Below, one piece after another: positions 18,524 through 26,231 of a stretch of DNA of 52,136 nucleotides (the stretch's first letter is position 1; every line of letters begins with the position of its first letter). The stretch comes from Paracoccaceae bacterium (lineage in GTDB: Bacteria; Pseudomonadota; Alphaproteobacteria; Rhizobiales; Stappiaceae). A model generated the notes under the pieces. That model was given only the letters and a program-made list of their open reading frames with translations. It was not told the DNA's origin and made no database searches. A program made the translations under genes and the position numbers. The stretch lies in NCBI GenBank assembly GCA_013373445.1, contig JABXHV010000068.1, positions 1 through 52,136 on the forward strand. Reading direction: 5' to 3'.

Positions 18524-18538
18524 TAAACACAGCGTTAA
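18524..18538 (-). promoter_or_regulatory. CtrA-like box upstream of the podJ-like gene (one mismatch)
   Basis: Read on the minus strand the site is TTAA-CGCTGTG-TTTA, one mismatch from the CtrA consensus TTAA-N7-TTAA. It lies about 110 bp upstream of the preferred podJ start. A single mismatch in an 8-base consensus can arise by chance. Confidence 0.3.
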
Positions 18539-18650
18539 TCTGAGTTGCCAAATGCAAAAATGAAACCAAGCACATGACAGGAACCGCGCAAATCTGCGCC
18601 TAACCCTGAATTGAAAATTAACTCTGCACAGACTAATCCGCATATTCACC

Positions 18651-18679
18651 TAGACGGTTACGCAAACGTAAGGTACATG
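18651..18679 (+). promoter_or_regulatory. Candidate merR promoter with TTACG-N4-CGTAA operator
   Basis: A perfect dyad TTACG (18658-18662) CAAA CGTAA (18667-18671) sits between a -35-like TAGACG (18651-18656) and a -10-like TACATG (18674-18679), 17 bp apart. MerR-type regulators bind dyads in the promoter spacer, so autoregulation of the gene at 18826 is a reasonable reading. The promoter hexamers themselves are weak (4/6 and 3/6). Confidence 0.45.
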
Positions 18680-18825
18680 CGAGTGAACCAAATCAGTGTC
18701 ACTGCTTCGCTTTCCCCTCCCAAACGGACTGATAAGCAGGACCAAAACGGTGCTTCCAAATACGGTTTCAATCGACCATCCCAGTTGCGGGGCGCAACGA
18801 CGTCCAACAGGAACAAGGCACTCAT

Positions 18826-19284
18826 ATGAGCGAAGCTCTTTCTATTATTGAAGAAGACCAATTGGTCGACGTCATCGCCAATGAGGCTGATGACTCCCGC
18901 AAAACCCAATTTTCAATCGGCGAGTTGTCGAAAGAATTCAAATGCACCCTCCGAACACTGCGCTTTTACGAAGACAAGGGTCTACTCAATCCCAAGCGGG
19001 ACGGCCTGAACCGCATCTACAGTCGCCGCGACCGTGCCCGTTTGAAGCTGGTGTTGATGGGAAAACGCGTCGGATTTTCGCTGACTGAAATTCGAGACAT
19101 GCTCGACCTATATGATTTGCGGGATGGCCAGGTCACTCAGTTGCGTGTCGCGCTGGATCGCTTCAACGGCCAAATCGATGTTTTGCAAACCCAGCGCAAT
19201 GAGATTGATCAGGCGATCGAAGAGCTATCGCGCACCGTTCAGATCGTTTCTGGCATGCTCAAAGAAAAAGAAGGCGACGCCTAG
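18826..19284 (+). CDS. MerR-family transcriptional regulator
   Basis: A 152-residue MerR-type activator/repressor. An unusual ~27-residue acidic N-terminal extension precedes the winged helix, which starts FSIGELSKEFKCTLRTLRFYEDKGLLNPKR and continues RIYSRRDRARLKLVLMGKRVGFSLTEIRDMLDLYD. A C-terminal dimerisation helix follows (QLRVALDRFNGQIDVLQTQRNEIDQAIEEL). No cysteine pair or other metal site is seen in the effector part, so it is not a classical metal sensor. It resembles the LiuR-like short MerR proteins of proteobacteria that control branched-chain acyl-CoA catabolism, but no such genes are in the window. It has a purine-rich leader (AGGAACAAGG) before the ATG and its own terminator downstream. 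Regulon unknown. Confidence 0.88.
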   Translation: MSEALSIIEEDQLVDVIANEADDSRKTQFSIGELSKEFKCTLRTLRFYEDKGLLNPKRDGLNRIYSRRDRARLKLVLMGKRVGFSLTEIRDMLDLYDLRDGQVTQLRVALDRFNGQIDVLQTQRNEIDQAIEELSRTVQIVSGMLKEKEGDA

Positions 19285-19318
19285 ATCCTTTGACCAGGCA
19301 TGACCTTCGAGATTCAAA

Positions 19319-19345
19319 GGCGCTTCGATTGGAGCGTCTTTTTTT
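19319..19345 (+). terminator. Intrinsic terminator after merR
   Basis: GGCGCTTC (19319-19326) pairs with GGAGCGTC (19331-19338), including two G-U pairs, across a GATT loop. Seven T follow. It separates merR from the GST gene. Confidence 0.8.
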
Positions 19346-19443
19346 CATTGCACTTAAGTGCTAACTTTCCGGCTTCGCGTATACCTGCAGATTTACTCGC
19401 ACAAACTTGCAACAACCAATTATTCTCTATCAGGGATTTCCGC

Positions 19444-20079
19444 ATGAGCGAATTTACACTTCATTGCTTTGCCCAGTCAGGCAACGCCTACAAGGTTGCC
19501 TTGATGCTCGAACTGGCCAAGGCTGATTGGGAACCAAAATGGGTCGACTTTTTTGGCGGTGTAAGCCGTGACCCCGAATTCCGGAAAAACGAGAATGTCA
19601 TGGGGGAACTGCCCATTCTCGAACATGGCGACCTGCACCTCGTCCAATCCGGTGTTATTTTGGACTATCTGGCTGAAGTCCTCGGCCTCTATGGCGGACA
19701 AACGGCCGAAGAACGTCGTGAGATCTGGCGCTGGATCCTCTTCGACAACCACAAGCTCACATCCTACACAGCGACCTTGCGCTTCCAGAGAACGTTCGTC
19801 GGCGTGCCGGAAAATGATGTCACGGCCTTCTTTGAGAAGCGCGCAATTGCCGCCCACCAGGTTCTGGACCAGCATCTTGAGGGCAAGTCTTTTGTTGTCG
19901 GTGATCGACTGACAATTGCGGACTTTTCACTCTGCGGATATCTCTTCTGGCCGGAAGAAATCGGCATCGATTTTGCGCCATTCGCCAACACCAGGGCGTG
20001 GCTTGAACGGATCAAATCGATACCTAGCTGGAAGCATCCGTATGACTTGATGCCGGGCCATCCACTGGTAAAAGCATAA
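19444..20079 (+). CDS. Glutathione S-transferase family protein
   Basis: A 211-residue cytosolic GST-fold protein. The N-terminal thioredoxin-like domain starts MSEFTLHCFAQSGNAYKVALMLELA, where the serine of QSGN is in the catalytic position. It ends with the cis-proline and substrate-binding motifs GELPILEHGDLHLVQSGVILDYLA (Val-Pro replaced by Leu-Pro, and Gln-Ser for glutathione binding). The all-helical C-terminal domain contains GDRLTIADFSLCGYLFW, the usual N-capping box and hydrophobic staple. The start is the ATG at 19444, with AGGG about 8 bases upstream; a longer frame from 19300 overlaps the merR terminator and is not credible. A single gene between two terminators. Substrate unknown. 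Confidence 0.9.
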   Translation: MSEFTLHCFAQSGNAYKVALMLELAKADWEPKWVDFFGGVSRDPEFRKNENVMGELPILEHGDLHLVQSGVILDYLAEVLGLYGGQTAEERREIWRWILFDNHKLTSYTATLRFQRTFVGVPENDVTAFFEKRAIAAHQVLDQHLEGKSFVVGDRLTIADFSLCGYLFWPEEIGIDFAPFANTRAWLERIKSIPSWKHPYDLMPGHPLVKA

Positions 20080-20106
20080 GCATCAGCGCCTCGTCCTGCC
20101 AAACAA

Positions 20107-20134
20107 AACGGGAGCTCAAAAGCTCCCGTTTTTC
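20107..20134. terminator. Bidirectional terminator between GST and the ABC operon
   Basis: A perfect 10-bp stem AACGGGAGCT (20107-20116) and AGCTCCCGTT (20121-20130) with a CAAA loop. T tracts follow on the plus strand and also on the minus strand (TTTTGTTT), so it should stop both the GST transcript and the convergent ABC operon. Confidence 0.88.
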
Positions 20135-20173
20135 AATGTTCTCAACGCTCATAAGTTCACACAATCAAGGCGC

Positions 20174-20971
20174 TCAGGCTACGGAAAAGAAGTCAGGGTC
20201 ATATCCCCGGCTGGCTGTCAGCAGCTCTTTCGTATAGGCCTCTTTCGGCGTTTCCTTGCGCATCTGCTCGACGCTCAGGACCTCGACGATCTCACCGCGG
20301 TTCATCACAGCAATCTTCTGACACATATGTGCAACCACAGCCAAATCATGTGTAACCATTAAGAAGGTCAGGTTACGCTCCCGGCGCAAATCATTGAGCA
20401 GGTTCAAGATCTCAGCCTGAACCGAAACATCGAGTGCGGAAGTTGGTTCATCCAGCAAGAGAATTTCAGGCTCCAACATCAGGGCTCTGGCCACGGCCAC
20501 ACGCTGACGCTGGCCGCCGGAAAGCTGGTGCGGATAACGAAACCGGAAGCTCTTCCCAAGGCCGACATCATCCAATGCTTTCAGCACCTTGGCGTCCCGA
20601 TCCTTGATGCCGTGGAGTTTCAACGGCTCAGACAGGATGCCATCGATCGTATGACGAGGATGCAAGGATGCGTATGGATCCTGAAAGACCATCTGCATAC
20701 GACGATAGAAGGCTTTGTTTCGATGCCGTGGCACAACTACACCGTCCGTGGATATCCGGCCATCCCAATCGGCGATCAGACCGCTGATTGCTCTGAGAAC
20801 AGTTGATTTTCCCGAGCCGCTCTCGCCAACGAGACCGAAACTATCGCCTTTTTCCAACTTGAAAGAGACATCTTTGACGGCTTGAAAGCGTTCGCTGCCC
20901 TGACCAAAATAGACATTCAACGCGGCGACTTCTAGCGCTGCGGGTGGTTTGATGGAGCTTGACTTACTCAT
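20174..20971 (-). CDS. Oligopeptide-type ABC transporter ATP-binding protein (second, DppF/OppF-like)
   Basis: A 265-residue ABC ATPase. Walker A is GESGSGKST (preceded by FGLVG), the Q-loop is VFQDPYASLHPRHTI, the signature is LSGGQRQR and Walker B is LLLDEPTSALD, followed by the switch histidine in MVTHDLAVVAH. The QDPYASLHPR stretch is typical of the OppF/DppF branch. It is the last gene of a five-gene operon and should form the ATPase heterodimer with the preceding gene product. The start MSKSSSIKPP (ATG at 20969-20971) overlaps the upstream stop by 8 bp, giving translational coupling. The operon ends at the bidirectional terminator at 20107-20134. Confidence 0.92.
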   Translation of the reverse strand: MSKSSSIKPPAALEVAALNVYFGQGSERFQAVKDVSFKLEKGDSFGLVGESGSGKSTVLRAISGLIADWDGRISTDGVVVPRHRNKAFYRRMQMVFQDPYASLHPRHTIDGILSEPLKLHGIKDRDAKVLKALDDVGLGKSFRFRYPHQLSGGQRQRVAVARALMLEPEILLLDEPTSALDVSVQAEILNLLNDLRRERNLTFLMVTHDLAVVAHMCQKIAVMNRGEIVEVLSVEQMRKETPKEAYTKELLTASRGYDPDFFSVA

Positions 20972-21830
20972 AGGCAGACACACTTTCCTGCGCACGCCAC
21001 GCCTCATCACGCTCCAGAACGGCCAAGGTTTCGACCGGTTTGTCTACCTGTGGCAAGGCAGCCAACAGTCCGCGCGTGTAGGGATGCTGGGCATTGTGAA
21101 GTTCATCGGCCTTGCAAGTCTCGACAATCCGGCCGCCATACATGATCAGAACACGGTCACAAAAGGACGAAACAAGGTTCAGGTCATGGCTGATGAAGAT
21201 CAGCCCCATCCCGCGCTCCTGCACCAATTTGTCCAGGATCGCAAGGACGTGCATCTGCACCGTCACATCAAGCGCCGATGTCGGCTCATCCGCAATCAGA
21301 AGGTCCGGGTCCGGAATCAGCATCATGGCGATCATAATGCGCTGCCCCATTCCACCCGATACTTCATGCGGGTAGGCCTTGTAGACCCGTTCCGCATCGC
21401 GAATTTGCACTGCCTCTAGCATCTCGATGGTTTTTCGATACGCTTCTTTCTTGGAGGCTTTACTGTGCAAACGATAAGCTTCTTCTATCTGAGCCCCGAC
21501 TGTCATGACCGGGTTCAGCGAGAATTTCGGATCCTGCATGACCATTGAGATACGGTGTCCGCGGATGCTGCGCATCTGCTTTTCGGAATAGTCGAGCAGG
21601 TTGTCGCCTTTGAAACGAATTTCCTTGGCACTCATATCGCCCGGCGGACGGATCAAGCGCAGGATGGAACGTCCCGTCATCGATTTACCCGAGCCGCTTT
21701 CACCGACGATGCCGATACGTTCACGTCCAACCGAAAACGAAATACCGCGCACCGCCTCAACAACACCACGTCGGCTGGGAAACCTGACCCACAGATCCTC
21801 GACGCTCAGCAAGGTGTCTTGATCGTTCAT
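20964..21830 (-). CDS. Oligopeptide-type ABC transporter ATP-binding protein (first, DppD/OppD-like)
   Basis: A 288-residue ABC ATPase with Walker A GESGSGKSM, Q-loop MVMQDPKFSLNPVMTVG, signature VSGGMGQR, Walker B LLIADEPTSALD and switch His in FISHDLNLV. The C-terminal HPYTRGLLAALPQVD is the oligopeptide-specific extension that in OppD/DppD relatives can carry an iron-sulfur cluster; here the usual cysteine spacing is not evident. The start MNDQDTLLSVEDLW (ATG at 21828-21830) lies 7 bp after the permease stop; the longer open frame upstream overlaps the permease gene and is not family-like. It drives import together with the next gene's product. Confidence 0.92.
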   Translation of the reverse strand: MNDQDTLLSVEDLWVRFPSRRGVVEAVRGISFSVGRERIGIVGESGSGKSMTGRSILRLIRPPGDMSAKEIRFKGDNLLDYSEKQMRSIRGHRISMVMQDPKFSLNPVMTVGAQIEEAYRLHSKASKKEAYRKTIEMLEAVQIRDAERVYKAYPHEVSGGMGQRIMIAMMLIPDPDLLIADEPTSALDVTVQMHVLAILDKLVQERGMGLIFISHDLNLVSSFCDRVLIMYGGRIVETCKADELHNAQHPYTRGLLAALPQVDKPVETLAVLERDEAWRAQESVSAYE

Positions 21831-21837
21831 CTGTGCC

Positions 21838-22758
21838 TCACGATTTCGATTTCTTGGGATCAAGGATGTCTCGAAGACCATCCCCGAGCAGGTTGAACCC
21901 GAGCGAGACAATAAAGATCGCCAGACCCGGCATGGTCGCAACCCACCATTGGTCGAGAATGAACTTGCGACCCGCAGAAATCATGGCTCCCCATTCGGGC
22001 AGTGGTGGCTGCGCGCCCAATCCGAGGAAGCCCAGACCAGCTGCTGTCAGGATGATACCTGCCATGTCGAGTGTCATTCGCACGATGATGGATGATAGGC
22101 AGAGCGGCCAGACATGACGCACCAGAATATGAGCGGTCCCGGCTCCTTGCAGCTGCACTGCAGCGATAAAGTCCGAGTTGCGCATGGTCAGAGTTTCAGC
22201 TCGTGCAATACGCGCATAGGGTGGCCAAGCAGTTATAGCAATTGCCAGAATGGCGTTTTCGATGCCGGCTCCAAGCGCTGCCACAAAGGCCAAGGCCAGC
22301 ACCAATTTGGGAAAGGCCAGAAAGATGTCTGTGATCCGCATCAAGACCTCATCGATCCAACCACCCATGTAGCCAGCGAACGTCCCGACTACCAGACCGA
22401 AGACTGGTGCCGTTACAGCCACCAGGACAACAATCAAAAGCGTGATGCGTGATCCGTAAATGATACGGCTATAGATGTCGCGCCCAAGCTCATCAGAGCC
22501 AAGTAAGTAGCCATCACTGCCGGGTGGCAGCAATCTGGCACCCAAATCCTGAGTGAGCGGGTCATGAGGTGCCAGCAGCGGAGCGAATGCCGCGCAGACA
22601 ACAAGCAAGACGATCACGAGAAAACCAATGAAGGCCAGAGGATTTGCCAGCAGTTTCAGCCATCCGGCATAAAACTGAATAGCCGTTGCGTGCAATCGCG
22701 AGTTGGGCACTTCTGCGTCGAGCCAGGCGCGCAACCCAATTTTGGATGTCTGTGTCAT
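21838..22758 (-). CDS. Oligopeptide-type ABC transporter permease (DppC-like)
   Basis: A 306-residue inner-membrane permease with about six spans. The N-terminal OppC_N segment (LLANPLAFIGFLVIVLLVVCAAFAPLLAPHDPLTQDL) is followed by the BPD_transp_1 core, with LGSDELGRDIYSRIIYGSRITL and the EAA loop around IARAETLTMRNSDFIAAVQLQGAG. The start is ambiguous: a TTG at 22762-22764 overlaps the previous stop (TTGA), while the ATG at 22756-22758 is two codons further in; the ATG is used here. It pairs with the DppB-like subunit to form the translocation pore. Confidence 0.92.
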   Translation of the reverse strand: MTQTSKIGLRAWLDAEVPNSRLHATAIQFYAGWLKLLANPLAFIGFLVIVLLVVCAAFAPLLAPHDPLTQDLGARLLPPGSDGYLLGSDELGRDIYSRIIYGSRITLLIVVLVAVTAPVFGLVVGTFAGYMGGWIDEVLMRITDIFLAFPKLVLALAFVAALGAGIENAILAIAITAWPPYARIARAETLTMRNSDFIAAVQLQGAGTAHILVRHVWPLCLSSIIVRMTLDMAGIILTAAGLGFLGLGAQPPLPEWGAMISAGRKFILDQWWVATMPGLAIFIVSLGFNLLGDGLRDILDPKKSKS

Positions 22759-22760
22759 AC

Positions 22761-23828
22761 TCAACGCGCTCTCGGATCAACGATACGGTACAGGATATCG
22801 GACAGCAGATTGAGCCCGACAAACACAATGCCGACAACAACAGTGCCGCCCAGCACGGCGTTCATGTCGGCCGAAAGGAGCGCATTGGTGATGTAATTGC
22901 CAAGTCCGGGCCATGCGAAGATCACCTCTGTCAGAACCGACCCCTCCAAAAGATTGGCGTAGGACAGCACAATCACCGTAATCAGCGGGATCATCACGTT
23001 GCCCAGCGCATGTTTCCAAATCACCTTGGCTTCGGAGAGCCCCTTCACACGCGCGGTCGTGATGTACTCCTGGCCCAGCTGTTCCAGCATGAAAGAGCGC
23101 GTCATGCGACTGATGTAGGCCATCGAGTAGTAGCCCAGAATACTGGAGGGCAGAATGATGTGGCTGACAGCATTCCAGAAGATTGTCATGTCCCCGGCCA
23201 GAAGGCTGTCTATGAGGATCATGCCCGTCACTGAGGGAATGATGTCAACGTAGTAGATGTCCAGACGGCCAGGTCCGCCGACCCAACCCAAATTGCCATA
23301 AAACACCAGAAGACCTACAAGGCCGATCCAGAAAATAGGCATCGAATAGCCGAAAAGACCTAGAAAACGCAGAAGCTGGTCCTGCCAACGCCCCTCATTC
23401 ACCGCTGCAATGACGCCAGCCGGTATCCCAAGGATAACGCCGATGATTGTTGCAATTGTTGCCAGCTCCAGTGTCGCGGGAAAGACCCGTGCGATGTCCT
23501 CCAGAACGGGGCGTGCGGTCAGGCTCGCGGTCCCGAAGTTTCCAGTTACAACATCTCGAATATAATAGAAGAATTGAATGTAGAGCGGCCGATCAAGGCC
23601 CAGCTGCTTATAGGCTGCATCATAGACTTCTTGCGAGGCACGGTCTCCAACCACCCCCAAAACCGGATCAATTGGCATCACCCGGGCAATAAAAAACGTC
23701 ACGAAGAGCAACCCGAACAATGTGGCAGCCATAGAAAAAGCGGTGCCGGTAATCGTTCTCAAGTGCCGGTTGAAGAAGGAGGCGGACAGTGTCCGCCCCG
23801 TTCCCGTCGATTGATCGACATTTGTCAT
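22761..23828 (-). CDS. Oligopeptide-type ABC transporter permease (DppB-like)
   Basis: A 355-residue permease. The family core spans six membrane segments. It begins with TLFGLLFVTFFIARVMPIDPVLGVVGDRAS, contains a typical YIRDVVTGNFGTA segment and the EAA loop YITTARVKGLSEAKVIWKHAL, and ends GTVVVGIVFVGLNLLSDILYRIVDPRAR. The N-terminal ~30 residues (MTNVDQSTGTGRTLSASFFNRH) are a hydrophilic extension that is a little longer than usual. It is the second gene of the operon, 15 bp after the binding-protein stop, so expression should follow the same promoter. Confidence 0.92.
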   Translation of the reverse strand: MTNVDQSTGTGRTLSASFFNRHLRTITGTAFSMAATLFGLLFVTFFIARVMPIDPVLGVVGDRASQEVYDAAYKQLGLDRPLYIQFFYYIRDVVTGNFGTASLTARPVLEDIARVFPATLELATIATIIGVILGIPAGVIAAVNEGRWQDQLLRFLGLFGYSMPIFWIGLVGLLVFYGNLGWVGGPGRLDIYYVDIIPSVTGMILIDSLLAGDMTIFWNAVSHIILPSSILGYYSMAYISRMTRSFMLEQLGQEYITTARVKGLSEAKVIWKHALGNVMIPLITVIVLSYANLLEGSVLTEVIFAWPGLGNYITNALLSADMNAVLGGTVVVGIVFVGLNLLSDILYRIVDPRAR

Positions 23829-23843
23829 TGCGATTCTGTCGCC

Positions 23844-25454
23844 TTACTTGGTCACATTGCCATAGTAGACGGCGGAAATCGCAGAACCGATCGAATAGCC
23901 TTCGATATTGTCACGAATACCGTTCTGCTCAGTCATCTGGAACATGATTGCAAACGGAGCTTCCTTCTGGAAATCCTTTTGCAGATCAACATACATCTGA
24001 CGACGTGTTTCGGTGTCACTTTCAACAATCGCAGCCGCTGTGCGCTCGGTAAAGCCTTCGGCAGGCCAAGCGTTCCGCCATGCAAGCTTTCCGGTCAGCT
24101 TGGCTTCCAGACGGTTGTCAGGGTTGGATGTGAATGTGTCGGCGTTTGTGTGTGGATCGGGATAATCCGGGCCCCAGGCACCAACATAAATCTGGAAGGT
24201 ACGCGCACGGTACTTCCCGAGAGTTTCCTTGCCAGTTCCCTGGACGATGGAAACCTTGATTCCAGCTTGAGAGAAAGTGTTCTGAAGTGACTGGGCAATC
24301 TCAACACGCTCCTGAGCGGTACGAACGATGAATTCAACTTCAAATCCATCCGGATATCCCGCCTCGGCCAGAAGTGTCTTTGCCTTTTCGACGTCAAGAG
24401 AGAATGGCTTGTCCTTGAGCTCACCAAGATAGGAAAGCGGCAAGAATGCCTGATGGACCATGTAGTTGCCCTTCAGGAAGGAATTCGCCATGCCGTCATA
24501 GTCAATCAGATACTTGATCGCCTCAACAACCTTCGGCTTGGAGAGAATCGGATCGGTCTGGTTCATGGAGATATACATGATCCGGCCACGCAGATCCGTC
24601 TGCATTTCAACGCCTTCGGCGTCGCCGAGACCAGCAACGTCTTCAGGTGACAGGTTACGTGCGATATCGACGTCACCTTTTTCCAGCAGCAAACGCTGCG
24701 AAGCAGATTCGCCGATGTGACGAACGATCACGCGCTTCATCGCAGGCGCATCGCCTGAGTACTCTGGATTTGCTTCGATTGTGAGCGCTTCGTTCGGCTT
24801 CCAGCTGGTCAGCTTGTAAGGGCCGGAACCGGCTGAGTTGGTTTTCAGCCACTCATTACCGAAGTCGCCATCTTTTTCGTGCTCCATGACCAGGGCGCTG
24901 TCGACGATGCTGGCGATTGCAGCCGTCATACAGTTCAGGACGAAAGACGGAGCATATTTCTTGTCAGTGACCATCACGAAGGTGCTGTCGTCTTTTGCAA
25001 CAAGCGTGCTGTCAACATTGTCAGCCGTGAACCCGAACTGGGTCACGATAAAGGACGGTGTCTTTCCCAACAGCACGGCGCGACGGAGAGAAAACTCCAC
25101 GTCTTTTGCAGTGACTGGATTCCCAGAGGCGAACTTCTGTCCATCAGCGATCTTGAAAGTGTAGGTCTTTCCGTCCTCGGAGACTTCCCAGCTTTCGGCG
25201 ATGTCCGGACCATAACCTTTGGAGAAGTCTTTTGGGTCATAGGAAATCAGCGTCTGATAGACGTTGTTCGCATAATCGGTTCCGGAAAACTCAAACATTT
25301 CCTGAGGGTCTAGCGAAATCAAATCATCGATTTGTCCTGCTACAACCAACATGTTGGGCGGCGTTGCGGCGTCTGCCTGCATCGCAGTACCTGCAAACGG
25401 CAGCGCCAATGCGGTCGTCAGCGCCAGTGCCGTCAAGGTCTTCTTGAAATTCAT
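23844..25454 (-). CDS. Periplasmic solute-binding protein, oligopeptide-type (SBP_bac_5)
   Basis: A 536-residue binding protein of the large DppA/OppA/NikA class. The signal peptide is MNFKKTLTALALTTALALPFAGTAMQADA, with cleavage near ADA. The mature protein shows LDPQEMFEFSGTDYANNVYQTLISYDP, WEVSEDGKTYTFKIADGQKFASGNPVTAKDVEFSLRR and the late LAEAGYPDGFEVEFIV motif, all standard for the family. It should capture a peptide or peptide-like compound for the two permeases and two ATPases downstream. Sequence alone does not tell whether the substrate is a dipeptide, oligopeptide, glutathione or an opine. It is the first gene of the operon, with a candidate promoter about 170 bp upstream. Confidence 0.92.
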   Translation of the reverse strand: MNFKKTLTALALTTALALPFAGTAMQADAATPPNMLVVAGQIDDLISLDPQEMFEFSGTDYANNVYQTLISYDPKDFSKGYGPDIAESWEVSEDGKTYTFKIADGQKFASGNPVTAKDVEFSLRRAVLLGKTPSFIVTQFGFTADNVDSTLVAKDDSTFVMVTDKKYAPSFVLNCMTAAIASIVDSALVMEHEKDGDFGNEWLKTNSAGSGPYKLTSWKPNEALTIEANPEYSGDAPAMKRVIVRHIGESASQRLLLEKGDVDIARNLSPEDVAGLGDAEGVEMQTDLRGRIMYISMNQTDPILSKPKVVEAIKYLIDYDGMANSFLKGNYMVHQAFLPLSYLGELKDKPFSLDVEKAKTLLAEAGYPDGFEVEFIVRTAQERVEIAQSLQNTFSQAGIKVSIVQGTGKETLGKYRARTFQIYVGAWGPDYPDPHTNADTFTSNPDNRLEAKLTGKLAWRNAWPAEGFTERTAAAIVESDTETRRQMYVDLQKDFQKEAPFAIMFQMTEQNGIRDNIEGYSIGSAISAVYYGNVTK

Positions 25455-25939
25455 AACTATTCCCCTGTGGTTATCACATCATCGACAGTTGAGAGCGCAG
25501 CCTGGCCCAAGCTCAAAAAGCGAAAACGTCGTTTGCTTACTTTTCAATTGAGACATTGGCCTCTTCAGATGGGTCACCCAGTTTTCACAACATGCCGTGA
25601 GAGCATTTCGCTCACGTCTATTTAGAGTGTTCCTTTATCGGGGAGTCAATTGTCAATCAGATCAAGTTGAAGGCTTTCGGCAGTCAAAAAGATTAAATAT
25701 AGCACCATTAATTTATTGATTTTACTTAATTATATCGAAAGTGCACAAATTTAACTCACGCACCTAAATTATTCACTTTTCAGGTAAGCCCCACCTTTTG
25801 ACCAGAGTTTCACAGGCTTTCGGAAGGGTTTAGACAATCAGCTAAAACCTCTAGCTGTCGAAGCGGCGCAGGCCTTGCAACTGGGCTGAGCTGCCCTTAA
25901 CTAGAAGTCAGAGAAGAGCCGCAGAGGAAGATAGAAAAA
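25455..25939. other. 485-bp gene-free divergent region (ABC operon / DUF6460 gene)
   Basis: No coding frame is supported. The middle (about 25680-25790) is AT-rich. A candidate promoter for the ABC operon is listed separately. The plus-strand side has a good ribosome-binding site (GAGGAAG) before the DUF6460 gene. Confidence 0.45.
25621..25649 (-). promoter_or_regulatory. Candidate sigma70-type promoter for the ABC transporter operon
   Basis: On the minus strand TTGACT (25649-25644) and TCTAAA (25626-25621) are separated by 17 bp, about 170 bp upstream of the binding-protein start. Both hexamers are imperfect, so confidence is modest. Confidence 0.3.
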
Positions 25940-26218
25940 ATGGCCGATCATCGAATTTCGCGCTTCATGGGCGGCTCCCCCGGGCAAGTATTGCTCCGCC
26001 TCGTGTTCTTGTCCTTTGTTGTTGGCATAATTTTGTCCGCACTGGACCTCAACCCGCTTGATATCTTCAATATCGCCATCAACTTCTTTGAGCGCCTTTG
26101 GCAAATGGGTTTTGATGCGCTTGGAAATATTGGTCGCTACTTCCTGCTCGGCGCAGCTGTGGTGGTCCCGATCTGGCTGGTCTTACGGGTGCTCGCAGTC
26201 GGGCGCGGCGAGCGCTGA
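25940..26218 (+). CDS. Small integral membrane protein, DUF6460 family
   Basis: A 92-residue protein with two clear hydrophobic helices: VLLRLVFLSFVVGIILSALDL (about 17-37) and YFLLGAAVVVPIWLVLRVLAV (about 68-88). Between them is an amphipathic stretch NPLDIFNIAINFFERLWQMGFDALGNIG. I recognise this as the small alphaproteobacterial DUF6460 protein; its function is unknown. GAGGAAG lies a suitable distance before the ATG. It converges on the deacetylase-family gene with 13 bp between stops. Confidence 0.8.
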   Translation: MADHRISRFMGGSPGQVLLRLVFLSFVVGIILSALDLNPLDIFNIAINFFERLWQMGFDALGNIGRYFLLGAAVVVPIWLVLRVLAVGRGER

Positions 26219-26231
26219 CGTCAAGAAAACC

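Larger units (their letters stand above)
18415..18825. other. 411-bp divergent regulatory region between podJ-like and merR
   Basis: No coding frame is supported. Two candidate operators are listed separately: a CtrA-like box facing the podJ-like gene and a TTACG-N4-CGTAA dyad facing merR. No GANTC site was noticed in the podJ-proximal part. Confidence 0.5.
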
